Below are positions 40,763 to 52,968 of a stretch of DNA of 64,000 nucleotides, piece by piece; within the stretch, counting starts at the first letter, position 1, and each line of letters opens with the position of its first letter. Made by a program: the position numbers and the translations under genes. This DNA is from Baylisascaris procyonis (taxonomy: Eukaryota > Nematoda > Chromadorea > Rhabditida > Ascarididae), in contig JAZARR010000201.1 of assembly GCA_037389465.1 (NCBI GenBank), positions 1,860,001 to 1,924,000 on the forward strand, in the 5' to 3' direction. Under the pieces are notes generated by a model. It was not told the DNA's origin. It did not search any database and worked only from the letters and a program-made list of their open reading frames with translations.

Positions 40763-42009
40763 CACCAAGATATGAAAAACCGAGATTTCGAAAATTTTGG
40801 CCGGTCGGTTCGGCTTTCAGCTTGAGTTCCGCAATGTAGCGGTCCATATGTGGTTTGGTAGAGCTTCTAATGTTGTGCCGAAAAAAGCAAACCGCAACTT
40901 GATAGGCGAAACGATTGCCGAGAAACAAGATCCGAAATCTCAAAACACTGTACATTTCTATAGAAAATTCACAAAATTTAATTTTTTAACTGAACAAATC
41001 TTCGGAAAATGAATCTAAGAAATAGACGCCATTAAAGAAGAATGCGAAAGACGAATGAAAATAAAAGAATGCAGGAAGAAGAATCAAAGGAAGCTATGTT
41101 GATCGCAGGAAGAAGTGACAATACGAATCTTTTAACTATATATTTTTTTATTTCATAACTTATATTGAGATCAGGAGGCTCCGACTTCCCCCGAACTCCC
41201 CCGTGTTGGGGCTGCCGCGTTCCTCGGCCCCCTGCTTTGGCTCTATATGCAGTTGTTGCTATGGAAAAACTTCATTCTCCCTTTAATTACACTATAATTT
41301 TAATTTTAATTTTTTTTTCTCACGAACCCTCACAAGTAACACGTCAAGTGTATATACGGTTCGAAAGAGAATTAAATACTGAATTGAATAAAGAAAGCTT
41401 CATCGAAATCTATAAAGAAATACCGGAGTTATATAAGGAGTAGTGTCATTTCTCTGACTCCCTCACTTTAGTGTACTCTCCCGTCACCAGATGGGTTTTC
41501 CAATATTTCCATAGAGATAGCCTAAGCATGTTATAGACCTTTGGAAAGGAAATCGCCTGCGGCGTCGAATGACGCTAAGTGCGCGTCTCCCTGGTTGTCC
41601 GGTAAAAAATTATGGCAAAAAATAAAAACTTTCCCAAGTATCCTGGAAATCCTGGATCGGAGCAAAACCAAGGTTACATAATTACATAAGTTACATAAAA
41701 GTTACATCATAGGGTTGAAAAGAGATAAAAACTTGTAGCGGATGAGAAAACTGCGTGATGATGAGAAAAGTTATAAAAATGAAGTTGGCAATTTGCCAAT
41801 TTTTTTCATCGCTGTGAGACCTTTCTCTGGGTATGCAGTAGGTGGTGGTAAACCATGGATAATGAAAAAACTCCTCCCAACTTAGTCCAACTGGAAGGGA
41901 GGTATGGCCAGAAATCAATTTTCCGGTTCTCGAACGGATATCTCTTCCGGATCATCAAATTTCCGCCTACTTCCTCCACTTCTACCATAAGACGGAAATT
42001 CCCAAGAGG
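40605..42009 (-). repeat. Right inverted arm
   Basis: Read on the minus strand this repeats the left arm from its outer end inward, then passes directly into array B without changing direction. The near-identity of two 1.4-kb arms separated by 28 kb implies recent origin or recent conversion. The frame equivalent to the left-arm ORF is 41,806-42,045 (-) and extends 19 codons further out. A plus-strand frame at 41,165-41,443 is open here, but the counterpart in the left arm is shifted by the poly-T length change, which argues against coding. Confidence 0.92.
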
Positions 42010-45000
42010 ATGCAGCATGCTGTGACCATCGGCGCCATGTCCCAAAAGGGCGCCAGTTGAAAGTGGCCTGGCTTGACTTTCAAAAGCATTTAAGCCTTTA
42101 CCTCATAAGCGTTCTACGAAAGCATTGATGCACACTCGGTGTTCAGTTCATCTCGCACGAAGAAATCGTTTCAGGGATGCCCTCAGCCAAGTTACACCTA
42201 ATTTTCAGATATTACCAGAAACGCCGGCGAATCATTCAAACATACCCGAAAAGTCCTCGCTTCATATAGTCATGTACTCCCCTCAACTGCTAACAATAAA
42301 CTGCTAACACAAACCTATGTTCTTCCGATTGAATCGAACAAACTCATTTAAGTGCACGAGAGTACCTATATTTCACATTCAACTCATCCAAATGTTTCGG
42401 ATTGTTCATGGTTTATGCCGGATGACAAAATATATTAGTCATAGCAAAACAACGCTCCCACTTTCATTAAGCGTTTGATTCGACAGAAAGTTACACTGCA
42501 AGTAGTATGCTCAGCATTATTACCATACATTTATTCAAAAACTGTCAGAAACTCAAAGTGAGTTAACAGAGTAAACGAATAGAAACTTGAACAGCTAGGG
42601 AAACGTCTATTTCAGGTCACTAATGAAAAAAACCACCCCTCAAGCCTTCGAAGCATAGTCAAGTAACTCACGAAAAATAGATGCATAAATTCGTCACATA
42701 TGAGCGAAATGGCTCTTCAAACCGAAATCATTCGTTAGCAACACACAACGACCGGTAGATTGAACAAAGCAGTCTGCCTTTTTAGAAAGAAACAAATATC
42801 TCCCACATGAATAACGAAGCATAAAAAAGGACCGATGAAAGTCGCCATCTAAACAATATGTTCAGAAGCTAAACAACAAAAGATATCTCATGCTTCTCAA
42901 AGAGCTCTCCCCATTCTTCTCCTCCCTAACTCCCTCAATCGAACATCTACGACAGTTATTCAAACAAAATAGCTGCATTTTAGCGATGAAAGATTCGACG
43001 AAAGGAATTGTGCGGTTCACATCCACTAAGCACCACAATCGTGATATGCAATTCCACTATATGCAACAGCGAGTATATACTGAGATGTACTAACTCTCAA
43101 CGTTCGAATAAAATGTTTCCCGCAAAAATTACATATTGATTTATGACAGAAGCAAACGCAAAAAAAAACGACAGCGTAACAAAAAACAATTTGAATAGCA
43201 TTATGTGGCATAATATCAAAGCAATAGCGACTTTCTTTTTCTTCAGATGAATTGATGTAAATATTTACCACCATAAGGTGAACATAATTCATGAATGAAC
43301 TAAAACAATTCACAGTCGGTTGTTTTGTTTCGTCGATATTCTAATTCTGGAGTAGAGAGATTTCCGCCACTTATAAGATTTCACTCTACAACTGAAAAAC
43401 GCAAATCAAATAAACCTTAAAGAAGAAAATTATTCATATGCCGAGCACTGACTGATAAAGATCATGAAAGATGGCAAAAGTTCACACAAAAATTAACGCA
43501 TTAAAAAAATGCTCCATCACTAATAGTTTGGCTTCATGAGCATTACTACAAGAAAAATAAGACTATTATTAATGCCAGCAACTTCGATGGAATCTATTGT
43601 TCCCTCGTCATTACCGTTCAATTTGGATCCATAAAGGGTATCACTCTCACATAGTAATAAACAATGACATAGATTCAGAGACAATAAAAAAGTTATGATA
43701 GAATAATTCAGATTCAGAGATAATAAAAAAATTTATGATAGACTAAACCACATCAGAACGCATGAAAATAACGACAGAACGCTAAAAGCAAAGAAAATAA
43801 AATAAAAGCCTTTGAAAATTGGTGACGTCTGCATCTTTTCTTAGCATAGTGCACCTACGAACAACGGTGAATTTTTCAATAGATACCGTTCATCAAAAAG
43901 CTTCAAATCTCATTAATTACCGATAGTTTATACGATCAACAACTAATAATTCATTTGCTTACAATTATTACACCTTATATTACCACTACTTAGTAACTTT
44001 TACATATTAAAGTATTCCTTTGCAACTACGCTAATATTCAGTATTATTCAGTATCACTTTACATCGAGAATCACTTCGCATCTCGACAGAGATACAGTAG
44101 TGAAGAAAACACGGTAATGGAGGAAGAAACGCAAAGATAAGAAATAGTTTTTGAGAGACCCCAACATTGAAATGACTTTTGCAAGCTTTTCTTATCACTC
44201 CATGTGTAAGTATGCGAAAATTGCTGATTCGATAGGCTTTCCTATCGAAAAATGATGCAGATCTAGGAAGCAGATAGGAAAATATGGAAGCAAATCCACC
44301 AATCGCATAGAATAAATCGATAAACAAAGACAGCAAACATGCAACTTTGGCACAGCAACGGACTTATTTATTGCTAGAGTAACTCCTAACATCAAAAAAC
44401 ATTTTAATAAAGTTGATGTAGACAGATTTTTGTGGAATGACATGGGAAAGACTCGGCATTTTCCATCAGTGGGGTACAAGTCTAAAATGTCCTTGCTTGT
44501 GCCTTTTCATATCAACTGTGCATGAAAGACAAACAAAAAAAAGTCAGCAAAGTCGTGCACATGATAGGACTGTGCACGAAAATATGAATAACATCACAGT
44601 ATGATGGGAGCAAGTGTCACGCTGCACAATTTATAAGCGTCGCTGTTTAACCAGCTTCCTGATAGGTAGGCAAGTAAACCGAAAAAAACACGAACCACCT
44701 TTTCCTTTTCCCCTCGTTCTCATGTAAACATGAGAACAAGTATATATACCGAAAAGGAAGCATCAGAGTTCCATGAACTGGACCCTTCACTTCCATCTGA
44801 AGCGCGGTGGATAATGCATCCGAAAACTTCAAATACGATAGAAAACCACCTCTACGACCGAAAAACCTGCAGCACTTCGAAACCTCCATGCTAACAAAAG
44901 CACACTAAAATCCTGTAATCTCGAAGCAAAAATTCGGAAGTACAATTCATTAGACAATGGGAACAACAAACACTCTCGAGCGAGACTAGAAAAAACGATG

Positions 45001-45352
45001 TTGGCCACTCCATCAATAAAAAATACGAACAGATTTCACTGCTTTCATCAATGGCATCATGGCGCACAGATCTCGTCAATCCCTTTTTAATATATTCAAT
45101 TATAAGACGTCAGCATTCACTTCAAGACCTGCGCTGAATTTCTAGCACACTACTCGAAACAAAGCTGACCACTTCTCTTATCCTCCATCCCACCCGACGC
45201 CTCATTTCCGCCCCCCGTGATGCCTTTGACTACCATGAAGCAAAGAACAGTGAATCACAAATAACCTTTTCACATATTGAACAGATTCCATAGTTCCAAT
45301 CCGTGCAGAAACAGGTTTTTATAAGCTGAACGCGACTTCTGAACGTTCATCG
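42010..45352. other. Low-copy DNA between the right arm and the Cdh1 gene; no confident gene
   Basis: AT-rich sequence. Immediately outside the arm is GGCGCCATGTCCCAAAAG followed by GGCGCC, a 6-bp direct palindromic repeat. A 39-bp tandem duplication lies at 43,671-43,748. Minus-strand frames at 44,031-44,336, 44,195-44,479 and 44,647-44,889 are open but overlap each other and show no family motif. The last 300 bases are probably the 3' untranslated part of the Cdh1 transcript; an ATTAAA variant poly(A) signal on the minus strand at 45,086-45,091 is about 265 bp after the stop. Confidence 0.5.
43671..43748. repeat. 39-bp tandem duplication
   Basis: Two imperfect adjacent copies, each starting AGATTCAGAGA and containing AATAAAAAA and TTATGATAGA. 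No function is suggested. Confidence 0.75.
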
Positions 45353-45487
45353 TTATCGTATGCTCGAAAGAAGGTTAAGTTTCGATCGAGCAGTCCTTTG
45401 TTGTCCCGATTTGCTGAACACGTGCCAAAATCGAAGAGTTTCGTCTCCAGCACCCGTCACAATTGATTCTCCATCGGGTGACATTGC
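45353..45487 (-). CDS. fzr-1: Cdh1 exon 9, terminal exon with IR tail (residues 480-523)
   Basis: Acceptor TTCTAG|GCAATG. It encodes [20 protein letters not shown] and ends LLSSIR followed by TAA at 45,355-45,353. The final Ile-Arg pair is the conserved APC/C-binding tail. Too short to stand out as an ORF, it was found by continuing the frame across intron 8. Confidence 0.95.
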   Translation of the reverse strand, partial: AMSPDGESIVTGAGDETLRFWHVFSKSGQQRTARSKLNLLSSIR

Positions 45488-48400
45488 CTAGAAAATGTCC
45501 ACTTGAAATGGCTTCAAAAAAAGCAATTAAACCGAACTCAGGTGGTCTCAAATGAATGAATCTGGTAAAGCATTTACTGAAAAAAATTCCTGGAATGTAA
45601 ATATTTCAAATATACCCCCAAATACAAGAGCGAAAAACTTTCACGCTCAGGAAAGTTTCGTTTCAAAACCTTCGACCATCCTGACGACCACAATACACGC
45701 TTGGACCAAGTTTTTACCCGTTAACATTGATAACAAAAATGCGCCTTATTAGATCATTTCTAAAAATAATTTTCACATAGCCATTAACGAACAAAACAAG
45801 GTTTTCATGCATGCATATCCCTGTCTTAAACAAACCTATAAGTATTTCCCTCTTTGGAACCGCAAACATCCTAAGTGACCTCTTTATCACCTCCAACATA
45901 TATCCCTCAAACAAATTCATCCACACAACATTGCTTTTACAGCTACAAACTGACTACCAAAACTGACTGCTCATAAATAAAGCATTGCCAAAGAAACTAC
46001 CATTTCAAGTCACTTCAAGCTAACGATGGGTTAAATAACAACAAGTACGGAATTCTGGACCGTCCTGGGAGGTAGCAACTATATCTGAAAATTTTACCAA
46101 ATAAAGAACTCTGTATTGATGACCCGTAAGTTTGGTGACCGGCTGCAACGATGGATACTTCCAGATGATGACTTGATTATACGAGTACCCGTGGGTTGAA
46201 ACAAGCTCTGAACTATGCTTTGACCATGCCACATTGCAAACCTGCAATCACAGTAAATATCGTCGACGATTGGACGGCACGAAATACTCTACAGATAACA
46301 AAATCACAAATTTGACTCTTGAAATCTATTCACCTACTATATAAAAGAAATTGGAACATCTTATAGATATTTTTCGGCCAATAATATCAAATTAAATAGC
46401 AGAAGAAAATTGGTGGCCAAAAAGTTTATATCTAGGATATATTTGCAACAAAAGCCGTTACTGCAAATAGCAAGCTATCAGTACTTATAAAAAAGATTAC
46501 TATGAATTAAATATACCACTGGCATTGCTAATTGAGCTGTGTGGATTATAACCAACGAAGCAAATTAAGCCGAAAATCAAGAACAGCAAAGGTCGCAAGA
46601 TCATGGCCTACAGCTTCTTGGCACAAATAGAAGCAGTCCCATTCAATTAGCGGCAACCCATGCATATGTACCCATCCGTTCATAATAAACGCAACCTCAG
46701 AAAAATCCATATTTTAATTAAGGTGAGATTACATATTCAGCGAACCGCCAACTGATGATCCCTTATGGCAACTACCACAGAAGTAAAATAAATGCAAACA
46801 CTATGCATACCGCCTTAAAATCTTAAACCTTTTCTGCTTTCCCCCGGGCAACCGAACTAGTACATGCGCAAATCCTACCAAACTCTACCCTTTTTTGCCC
46901 AAAATCTTAATTTCAAAACAAATATGCCCTGCTCTATCATCAACTATCGCAAGCATACATTTCAATAAAAAAGGCTTCAAATGAGATGTAGAGAAAGAAC
47001 TAACGCATCCTAAAATTCACCTATGACATAAAAAGAGAGGGTCGATCCATCCAAAACTCATCTACCATATATAAAGGAAGGTTAATCATCCCTAAATTCA
47101 GCTATTTCAATCAACCCATACGCGCAAATGCCGCCAACAGTAAAACCCCCGTCTCATTGTTCAGCCCTCAGAAAGAATAACTGGGGCATAAAACAGCAAT
47201 TCCAACCTGACTTCCAGTGTCAATGCACTGCAGCGGTTGCCCAGTCAGAGTGTTCCAAAAACGAAGACAACGATCCGCAGTACCGCCGCCGGAAACGAGA
47301 AGGCCGTGATGATGAGGAGACCAAGCGAGTGCCTTCACTGCCGCATTATGCTCCGTGTAAACCTATAGATGTGATATTTGGAACCAAGTATAACCCATCA
47401 AACAATCATCAATGTGCTCCCACCTTGTAACCTATATCACCCCCGAATCAACATTTTAATCCCGTATGGTCACGACACTGAAGTGGCCGATCCATTCCCA
47501 AAACTATTTGTCTCAACTCACCTCACTCCCCCTCTGCCCTCAATGTCTTGATCGGAATGTGTGATATGGGTACTGATCTGCACGTTCCCAACATCAAACT
47601 AAACAACTCTCTTAATTCACACTTCCATGCGATAAAATCATGTAAGCGCACACTTTTATTACCTAATCTTTTATACCGGTAATTTTAGCAGCTTTCTTTC
47701 TTCGACAGTTACTATAGAAGCAATGCGACATCTATGTCTGTTCCTTCCGATTCCATTTCAAACGACTCGCCTCTTGGCGTGTCTACGACCAACGAAACTA
47801 ACAGACACATCACAGCGAATATAAGCCTACCTGAAATGGGTCGTTCTTCCTCAAGCTCCACACCAGTAGTTGATTATCGTTGCCACCAGATGCCAGATAC
47901 TGCCTGTCCGGTGACCATCTCAGGCCACACACCTGTGCGCAAACGCTGTTTATTCAGCGAATATATAAACACGTACACAATTTTTGAAAATATCAGTTCC
48001 TGCTGCAAACGCTCTATGGGATTCAGTGGCAAACAATTGCGCCCTAACATGAGAGAGTCGCTTCCCAAAAACTGCGAACTGTTTGCGGTTGTATCTCAGC
48101 ATGATAAAGCACAACAGCATGAACCAAAAAAAATCTCTTGATAAAGACAAGGATCTTTTAACTCTCCAACCTATGACCTCCGAAAACCTTCGCCCCTCCG
48201 CTAAGAGTGTTTAGAACGCAAAAACAGTTCGCATTGGCTCCAGAGCCAAAAAATCCATGTGATATGATGAATGAATCATCCCATCACATTGTGAGTCAGT
48301 CAACCGATCTGTAATAATAAGCGCAATAACGCATCCGTATTCAGCAACACCAGTGCAGAAACAAAATCGGTGCACGTGAAACTTTAACGACGTTTCAGTG

Positions 48401-51400
48401 GATGAAAACTGTTTGGAATTTAATGGGTCAACTTGAAAGCAAACGAAATTAAACGTAGTATGTTCTAGTTTTTTACCGACAGCTTTGGCAGACGAATATT
48501 AAATTACGACCTGCAGTCCTCCACTCCGCGCACTAGATTATTATACAGTGGTTTTCGACCAAGATCGGCAAACTCTTCGTCAAAACTCGTCAATCAACAA
48601 TTCCACCACATCACATTTATTCTTATAAGCAAACATTAATCAATGATTCAAATAAGCATAGAGAGGAGGAAAGGGGAACATGCTTTACTGGTTTGCAATG
48701 CTCCAAGCATCGTCTTAAAATTCCATCACCTCGACAACGGAAACTAATTCTATAACTTTCATGATCGAGTCATCAACTTTTTACTCTCTCCCCCCCCCCT
48801 TCACGAAGGTAGATGATTCATTTACGACATCCTCCAAATCTGATACCTACAGAACCTTTTTGCACATATTACCCGACCATATCTATCTACACCAAAAACT
48901 TTTGCATCATTACTTAGTCGCAGCCGAGGGAATCTGACTCCGACAGCACATATTTGTTCCAAGATGATACATTCCAATCTTTCTAACGGAATGGTTGATG
49001 AAATGAAACAACACTCACCTCTTGTCTATGCGCATTGAGTCTCCGTTCAGGACACTGAGCCGGTTGCCTAATATCTCTCTGGATGATGAAACGATCTCTC
49101 GATCCGGAACAAATTAGCTCGGCGTTCCACGCCAGACATCCTATTCTTGACGCATGTCCCGATAGCTCGTGGAGTTTCTTCTGTGCATGCACGTCCCAGA
49201 TTTGTGTGATGCCTTTGTTCGTGCCCACCGCCAGAAGATCACCTTTATCAGCCCATTGCACTGATGTCACAGTGTCGTTTTCCGACCCCAGATCACAAAG
49301 CTTCACCACCTGCAGTGCTCATTTCAATGCTTATACATTTTTCACCGGGTCACGATCAACCCCTATGACAAGCTTCCAGTTAGCTAGCAATATGAACTTG
49401 TTTTAAACTAAAAAATATTTGATGCAATCAAATCCTTGCCAATTATCATTGAATCAACCAGGGAACAAGGATGATCTATGCATACAGAGCAAACGGAACA
49501 AGCCACGGAATCAACCTTCCTTCGGTTTTTGCTATAGATGATAGTGCTCTCAGATGAAAAAATACAATTTCGTTAGGTTAGGATTTTCGACTGCTTCTCT
49601 GCTGCAACTTTCATTAGTAAATTTCCCCTACAATACGATAAATGGTCACCATAACATCGATCTCATTTCCTTCCCTGCTCCTACCACACATTTACATATG
49701 GACGCAGCACAACATTGAAATTTAGGGCATCAAAAACAGGAGACAGCTGCATTTTAAAAGATGACCTTGAAAAGGAACACTATATTAAACATAAACTGCG
49801 CAATTTCTATGGAAATGGATGTCAATAAGAACCTATAAAAGCAAGTGGTCCTACCTGGCTGTTGAATGCGCTCCAGAGGTAAACACACGTGTTGAGCCCA
49901 ACTGAGAGCATGTTCTGAGACGACCAATCCACCAAATTCAGGTAGAAATCGTCCTGGAGGTCAGGTGCGTCGAGAACTTTATACGGATTCTTCGGTACCT
50001 TCCTCTGCGGCTTTCTGGGCGACTTGAGAAGGCGTTGACTGTCATCGCTAAGCGGTCCTCCAAACAAGCATCGGTTGGCATTGCTCGTCGATGGATCTCC
50101 GTATTTGGTTGGCGTCTTCTGTCCAAATTTGAAAAGCCCTACACTCGAACACTCCCGCATTCGTCCTACATCTGGGCCATCGAATTCTGACTGCAAGAAT
50201 CAAAGCTACACCCTCTTTCTGTCAAACGGTGCATTCTCGAATAGCAATCTTCAATGACACATCTATCTGCACATGTATGTTCCGCGTGGCAATTTTTTAA
50301 CAGAATGATGATAAGGGACAACCCTGGAAGCAGATGAGGGGAGGGGAGAGAAGGGCGGAATGATAGTGCGAAACGATCACATCATAGACCTTAAAGAAGC
50401 CGGGATGGAATCCCTGACCTACTCACAGCATCACAAACGCAGCTAGACGGCAAATAAAACTCCAAGCAGTAATGCGTTGTTTTTCCAATAATTTTCACGA
50501 GGCTAAAAATTCAATGAGATGAGAATGCCACTAATTGTCGAATCGAGGATTCACGACCACCATAATTTCCAGAAATTTTCAGGACAGAGATCCAGAAAAT
50601 ATGAGGTTCTCGCAGCAAAGAAGAAAACATTTCTACTGAATGTAAGGACAGGGGTTGACTGAAAGGGAATTAAGTTGGCCAGAAGACAATTTCTCGATTA
50701 AAAGGTTTTGTTTAGATAACGTGCTGTTAATAATGGACGTTAAAAGGTAAGCCGGGGTATCGAAACAATGATAAATTTTATGGCCAAAGCACTTCATACG
50801 ACTACGTCGCGAACGCCAGAAACATTTCTGAATCACGTTCTACAAAATGGTGCATAAAGCTGCCGTTTATTCTCAACAATTTTCGTGACAACAACAATTT
50901 AATTCTTATCCACTGCACAGACTCAGTCAAATACCTACCCTGACATCGTCAATATTGTCCTTGAGAAGCTCGTTGCGCAGAAGTGCTCTGTGGGCTACTG
51001 AATCGATCCTCGAGTCATCACTAGTTGTTGCCGCAGCTCCAGTTGGCGCAGACGGCGTATTGCCGCTGCTCGTGCTGTTTGGTGATGGACGACCTGATCC
51101 TGGGGAAGGACGTTTAAACTGATTCGGAGCATCGGGAGACGACGTGGCGATGGATGCGAACCTCAAGTTTGATTTTATGTTAAGGCCTGGACAATTCAAC
51201 TATAAGAATTGATCGGCCAAGCTAACCTCTGGCCAAAGACCTTAACCGAGTGTTCCTGCCTACTATTTCAAAGTTGACATCAGCATTAAGAGCGGATCTG
51301 CTCAGGCCTTGCGATTTAAACCTTCCTTTATTATGATTACCATTGCGAATTTCAATGTGGTCTAAATAAATCGCTACGATAAAAAACGATTCATCCAAGC

Positions 51401-52955
51401 CATTATCAAACTCGATGCAACAAGTTATATTTCGATGACGTACCATTTATTACCCTCATGGACCAGTACACCTTATATCACCTTATAAACGAATTGTTAT
51501 AGATAAAAACGTGAATCGACGGTTCATATATAATTACGCAATGTGCATCACAGTGCCACCAACTATATAAGTCGTTGACAGTTCATAGCTTCTCGGTATA
51601 ATCACTACCGCCTGCTAAATTATTTTATGATTGGGACCAGAAGATGAACACCGCATATTAGACGACATAACCAGGAATAATGGGCATCACAGTAACCCTG
51701 ACTAAGCAAGAATGAGAAAAGAACGTTAATATATCGAACTGAAACAAGAAGCGAGAAATAAAACACCATCTTCTTTTATGCCGAACCTCTCTTCGGTTGG
51801 CGTTCAATTCCAGGAACCCATAACAATCATCCGAATCATCCATGACTACGCCTTGTGCCTTAGTTTACCCCCAACTTCGAACATGAACTACCTGCAAAGT
51901 TACAACTTACCTTATATAGCTCAGAAAACGATATGAATTAACATAAAGTTACCTCGTTGCCCATTCGGTATTACTTTGTGGCCGTAACGGAATATATCGA
52001 TCACCACCATCTTGACGATATTTGGTCGGCGTTATCTGTGGTGATGCAATTCCCTGCAATATTCAATCGCTGCTTCAAGTCCACAACAGAATTTGTGACA
52101 AGGTTAGTAGTATAATGCATATTCAGTTAGAGAGAAATAAATTAATAGAAAGGAATACCTCCTACATATTTTCTGCAATGCTCTGCTTGTGAATAATGAC
52201 CCATTTTAATATGGCTGCTACCAATACAAGATGGTATTCATCTTAGTGACCCAAGCAATATATCAAAGGCCTCTTCTAAATTCTATGGGTGCAGGGGATG
52301 GAGCAGACCCGGGGGGGGGGGGAAAGGGAGACATGTGGATGGGGATGAAGAAAAAAGATGAAGCGATTAAGCAACGACGGAAAAGGAAATTCGAAGGAAT
52401 TACAAATGTGGTCTTTGTTTCAGGGAATTTTAATACATTGGACGGAAATTACAGGAAAAAAAAACGTTGCATACAGTTCTTGAAATAAATTAGCACCGCA
52501 ATTAGCATTCAAGGATTGCACCCAAAGACTGCTTAAAAACGTGGGAACCACAACAATACGAACTTAAGGGGAAAGAAATTTGGACTTAGAAGGTGAGGAG
52601 TGGAAAGCCTGAAAATATAAAAAATAGGATTTGAAGGAAAAGACCGGAGATATAAGACCTCATCAAGGCCACGCCTGATCTAAACCATTTTCTACCACAT
52701 TATTCGGATGCAAATAACAAAAAGCAAGTACTTATTTTGACTATCAAAACTTACCAGTCTTTATAAAGAGTGCGCAATATTCACAAAGATACGTAAATAT
52801 CTCCGACGATTTCATCGGAAGAAAGTTTTCATTGCGGTTATATTTGAGATCATACGGTAAATTTAATATACCTGAGCAAGAAGTAACTTCTGAGGGGAAG
52901 TGCTGGAGTTGTGTTGACCCAAAAACCGTCGTTCGTAATCTGACAATGGAATCAT
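45353..52955 (-). CDS. fzr-1: Fizzy-related/Cdh1 APC/C activator, nine exons, 523 aa
   Basis: Cdh1 recruits D-box and KEN-box substrates to the anaphase-promoting complex in late mitosis and G1. Coding exons, 5' to 3': 52,955-52,872; 52,053-51,953; 51,161-50,939; 50,190-49,855; 49,309-49,019; 47,932-47,831; 47,362-47,207; 46,241-46,098; 45,487-45,353. All introns are GT-AG (468-1,086 bp), phases agree throughout, and the total is 1,572 bp. Features: DYERR near residue 6; C-box DRYIPLR at 46-52; [10 protein letters not shown] near 121; SPRKP then [20 protein letters not shown] before the WD40 propeller (about 205-515); C-terminal SSIR. C-box and Ile-Arg tail are the APC/C contacts. The [17 protein letters not shown] block and the [10 protein letters not shown] motif indicate Cdh1 rather than Cdc20. 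Several SP/TP sites in residues 30-170 fit CDK inhibition. Length is slightly above the usual ~490. Weakest points are the exon 3 acceptor (CTTGAG) and the N-terminal exons. Confidence 0.95.
46098..46241 (-). CDS. fzr-1: Cdh1 exon 8, WD40 blade (residues 432-479)
   Basis: Acceptor TTGCAG|GTTTGC, donor TTG|GTAAAA. It encodes [20 protein letters not shown] and [12 protein letters not shown]. Phase 0 at both ends. Confidence 0.96.
47207..47362 (-). CDS. fzr-1: Cdh1 exon 7, WD40 blade (residues 380-431)
   Basis: Acceptor CTATAG|GTTTAC, donor CAG|GTTGGA. It encodes [16 protein letters not shown], then [18 protein letters not shown] and CIDTGSQ, all near-invariant in Cdh1/Cdc20 proteins. Confidence 0.95.
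47831..47932 (-). CDS. fzr-1: Cdh1 exon 6, WD40 blade (residues 346-379)
   Basis: Acceptor GCACAG|GTGTGT, donor CAG|GTAGGC. It encodes [20 protein letters not shown] and [13 protein letters not shown], the canonical WD40 blade of this family. It continues without phase change from exon 5. Confidence 0.95.
49019..49309 (-). CDS. fzr-1: Cdh1 exon 5, WD40 blades (residues 249-345)
   Basis: Acceptor CTGCAG|GTGGTG, donor GAG|GTGAGT. It encodes [19 protein letters not shown] through LNAHRQE, including two WD-type repeats ([20 protein letters not shown]). Confidence 0.97.
49855..50190 (-). CDS. fzr-1: Cdh1 exon 4 (residues 137-248)
   Basis: Acceptor TTGCAG|TCAGAA, donor CAG|GTAGGA. It contains [20 protein letters not shown], then the [14 protein letters not shown] block and the first WD40 strand set ending LWSAFNSQ. 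Confidence 0.97.
50939..51161 (-). CDS. fzr-1: Cdh1 exon 3 (residues 62-136)
   Basis: A Ser/Pro-rich, low-complexity linker ([12 protein letters not shown]) followed by [10 protein letters not shown], a block conserved in Cdh1 proteins. The acceptor ACTTGAG|G is weak but gives the one base needed for phase. Donor AGG|GTAGGT. Confidence 0.85.
51953..52053 (-). CDS. fzr-1: Cdh1 exon 2, C-box exon (residues 29-62)
   Basis: Acceptor TTGCAG|GGAATT, donor ACGAG|GTAACT. The exon encodes [22 protein letters not shown] is the C-box that docks on the APC/C. It is 101 bp and ends with two bases of an Arg codon that exon 3 completes. Confidence 0.88.
52311..52322. repeat. 12-base G run
   Basis: Twelve consecutive G on the + strand inside intron 1 of the Cdh1 gene (C on the transcribed message strand). 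Similar C runs occur at 48,790-48,799 (10 bases, intron 5) and 55,032-55,042 (11 bases, intergenic). Confidence 0.95.
52872..52955 (-). CDS. fzr-1: Cdh1 exon 1 (residues 1-28)
   Basis: The ATG at 52,955 opens [19 protein letters not shown] is the conserved N-terminal Cdh1 signature. The donor CAG|GTATAT ends the exon in phase 0. A TTTTCAG lies 13 nt upstream of the ATG and makes this the first coding exon. Confidence 0.8.
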
Positions 52956-52968
52956 TGAGACACTCCCA

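Larger units (their letters stand above)
11206..42009. mobile_element. 30.8-kb foldback-like element: inverted arms around a satellite array
   Basis: Two inverted arms of about 1.4 kb (11,206-12,607 and 40,605-42,009) enclose about 28 kb of 514-bp monomers. Outer homology begins at CCTCTTGG on the left and ends at its complement CCAAGAGG on the right; sequence outside does not match. The array reads in the same direction as the right arm and opposes the left arm, with an inverted switch at about 12,740-12,755. No transposase, integrase or reverse transcriptase frame lies inside. No target-site duplication is evident (TATATGA on the left, ATGCAGC on the right). Long inverted repeats with internal tandem repeats are known from foldback elements such as Drosophila FB and Galileo; relationship to them is not claimed. 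Segmental inverted duplication, or an assembly effect, are alternatives. Confidence 0.6.

Noticed and set aside
1..40825. Hundreds of 60-97-codon ORFs in the satellite monomers as genes or a protein family
   Set aside because: They arise because one sequence is copied about 67 times. Overlapping frames on both strands are equally open, and the commonest variants between copies change amino acids (Lys/Glu, His/Arg, Arg/Leu).
41165..41443. 92-codon ORF in the right arm as an element protein
   Set aside because: The left arm differs by one base in a poly-A/T run, which shifts the frame; no known domain is seen.
11199..42016. Target-site duplication flanking the 30.8-kb element
   Set aside because: TATATGA on the left and ATGCAGC on the right do not match at any short length tried, so insertion by transposition is not shown.
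47128..49406. Plus-strand ORFs of 100-135 codons at 47,128-47,430, 47,734-48,141 and 49,083-49,406
   Set aside because: Each lies antisense to a Cdh1 exon, whose coding content explains the open frame.
52231..52488. 85-codon Gly/Lys-rich plus ORF
   Set aside because: It lies in Cdh1 intron 1, and its Gly run comes from the G homopolymer.
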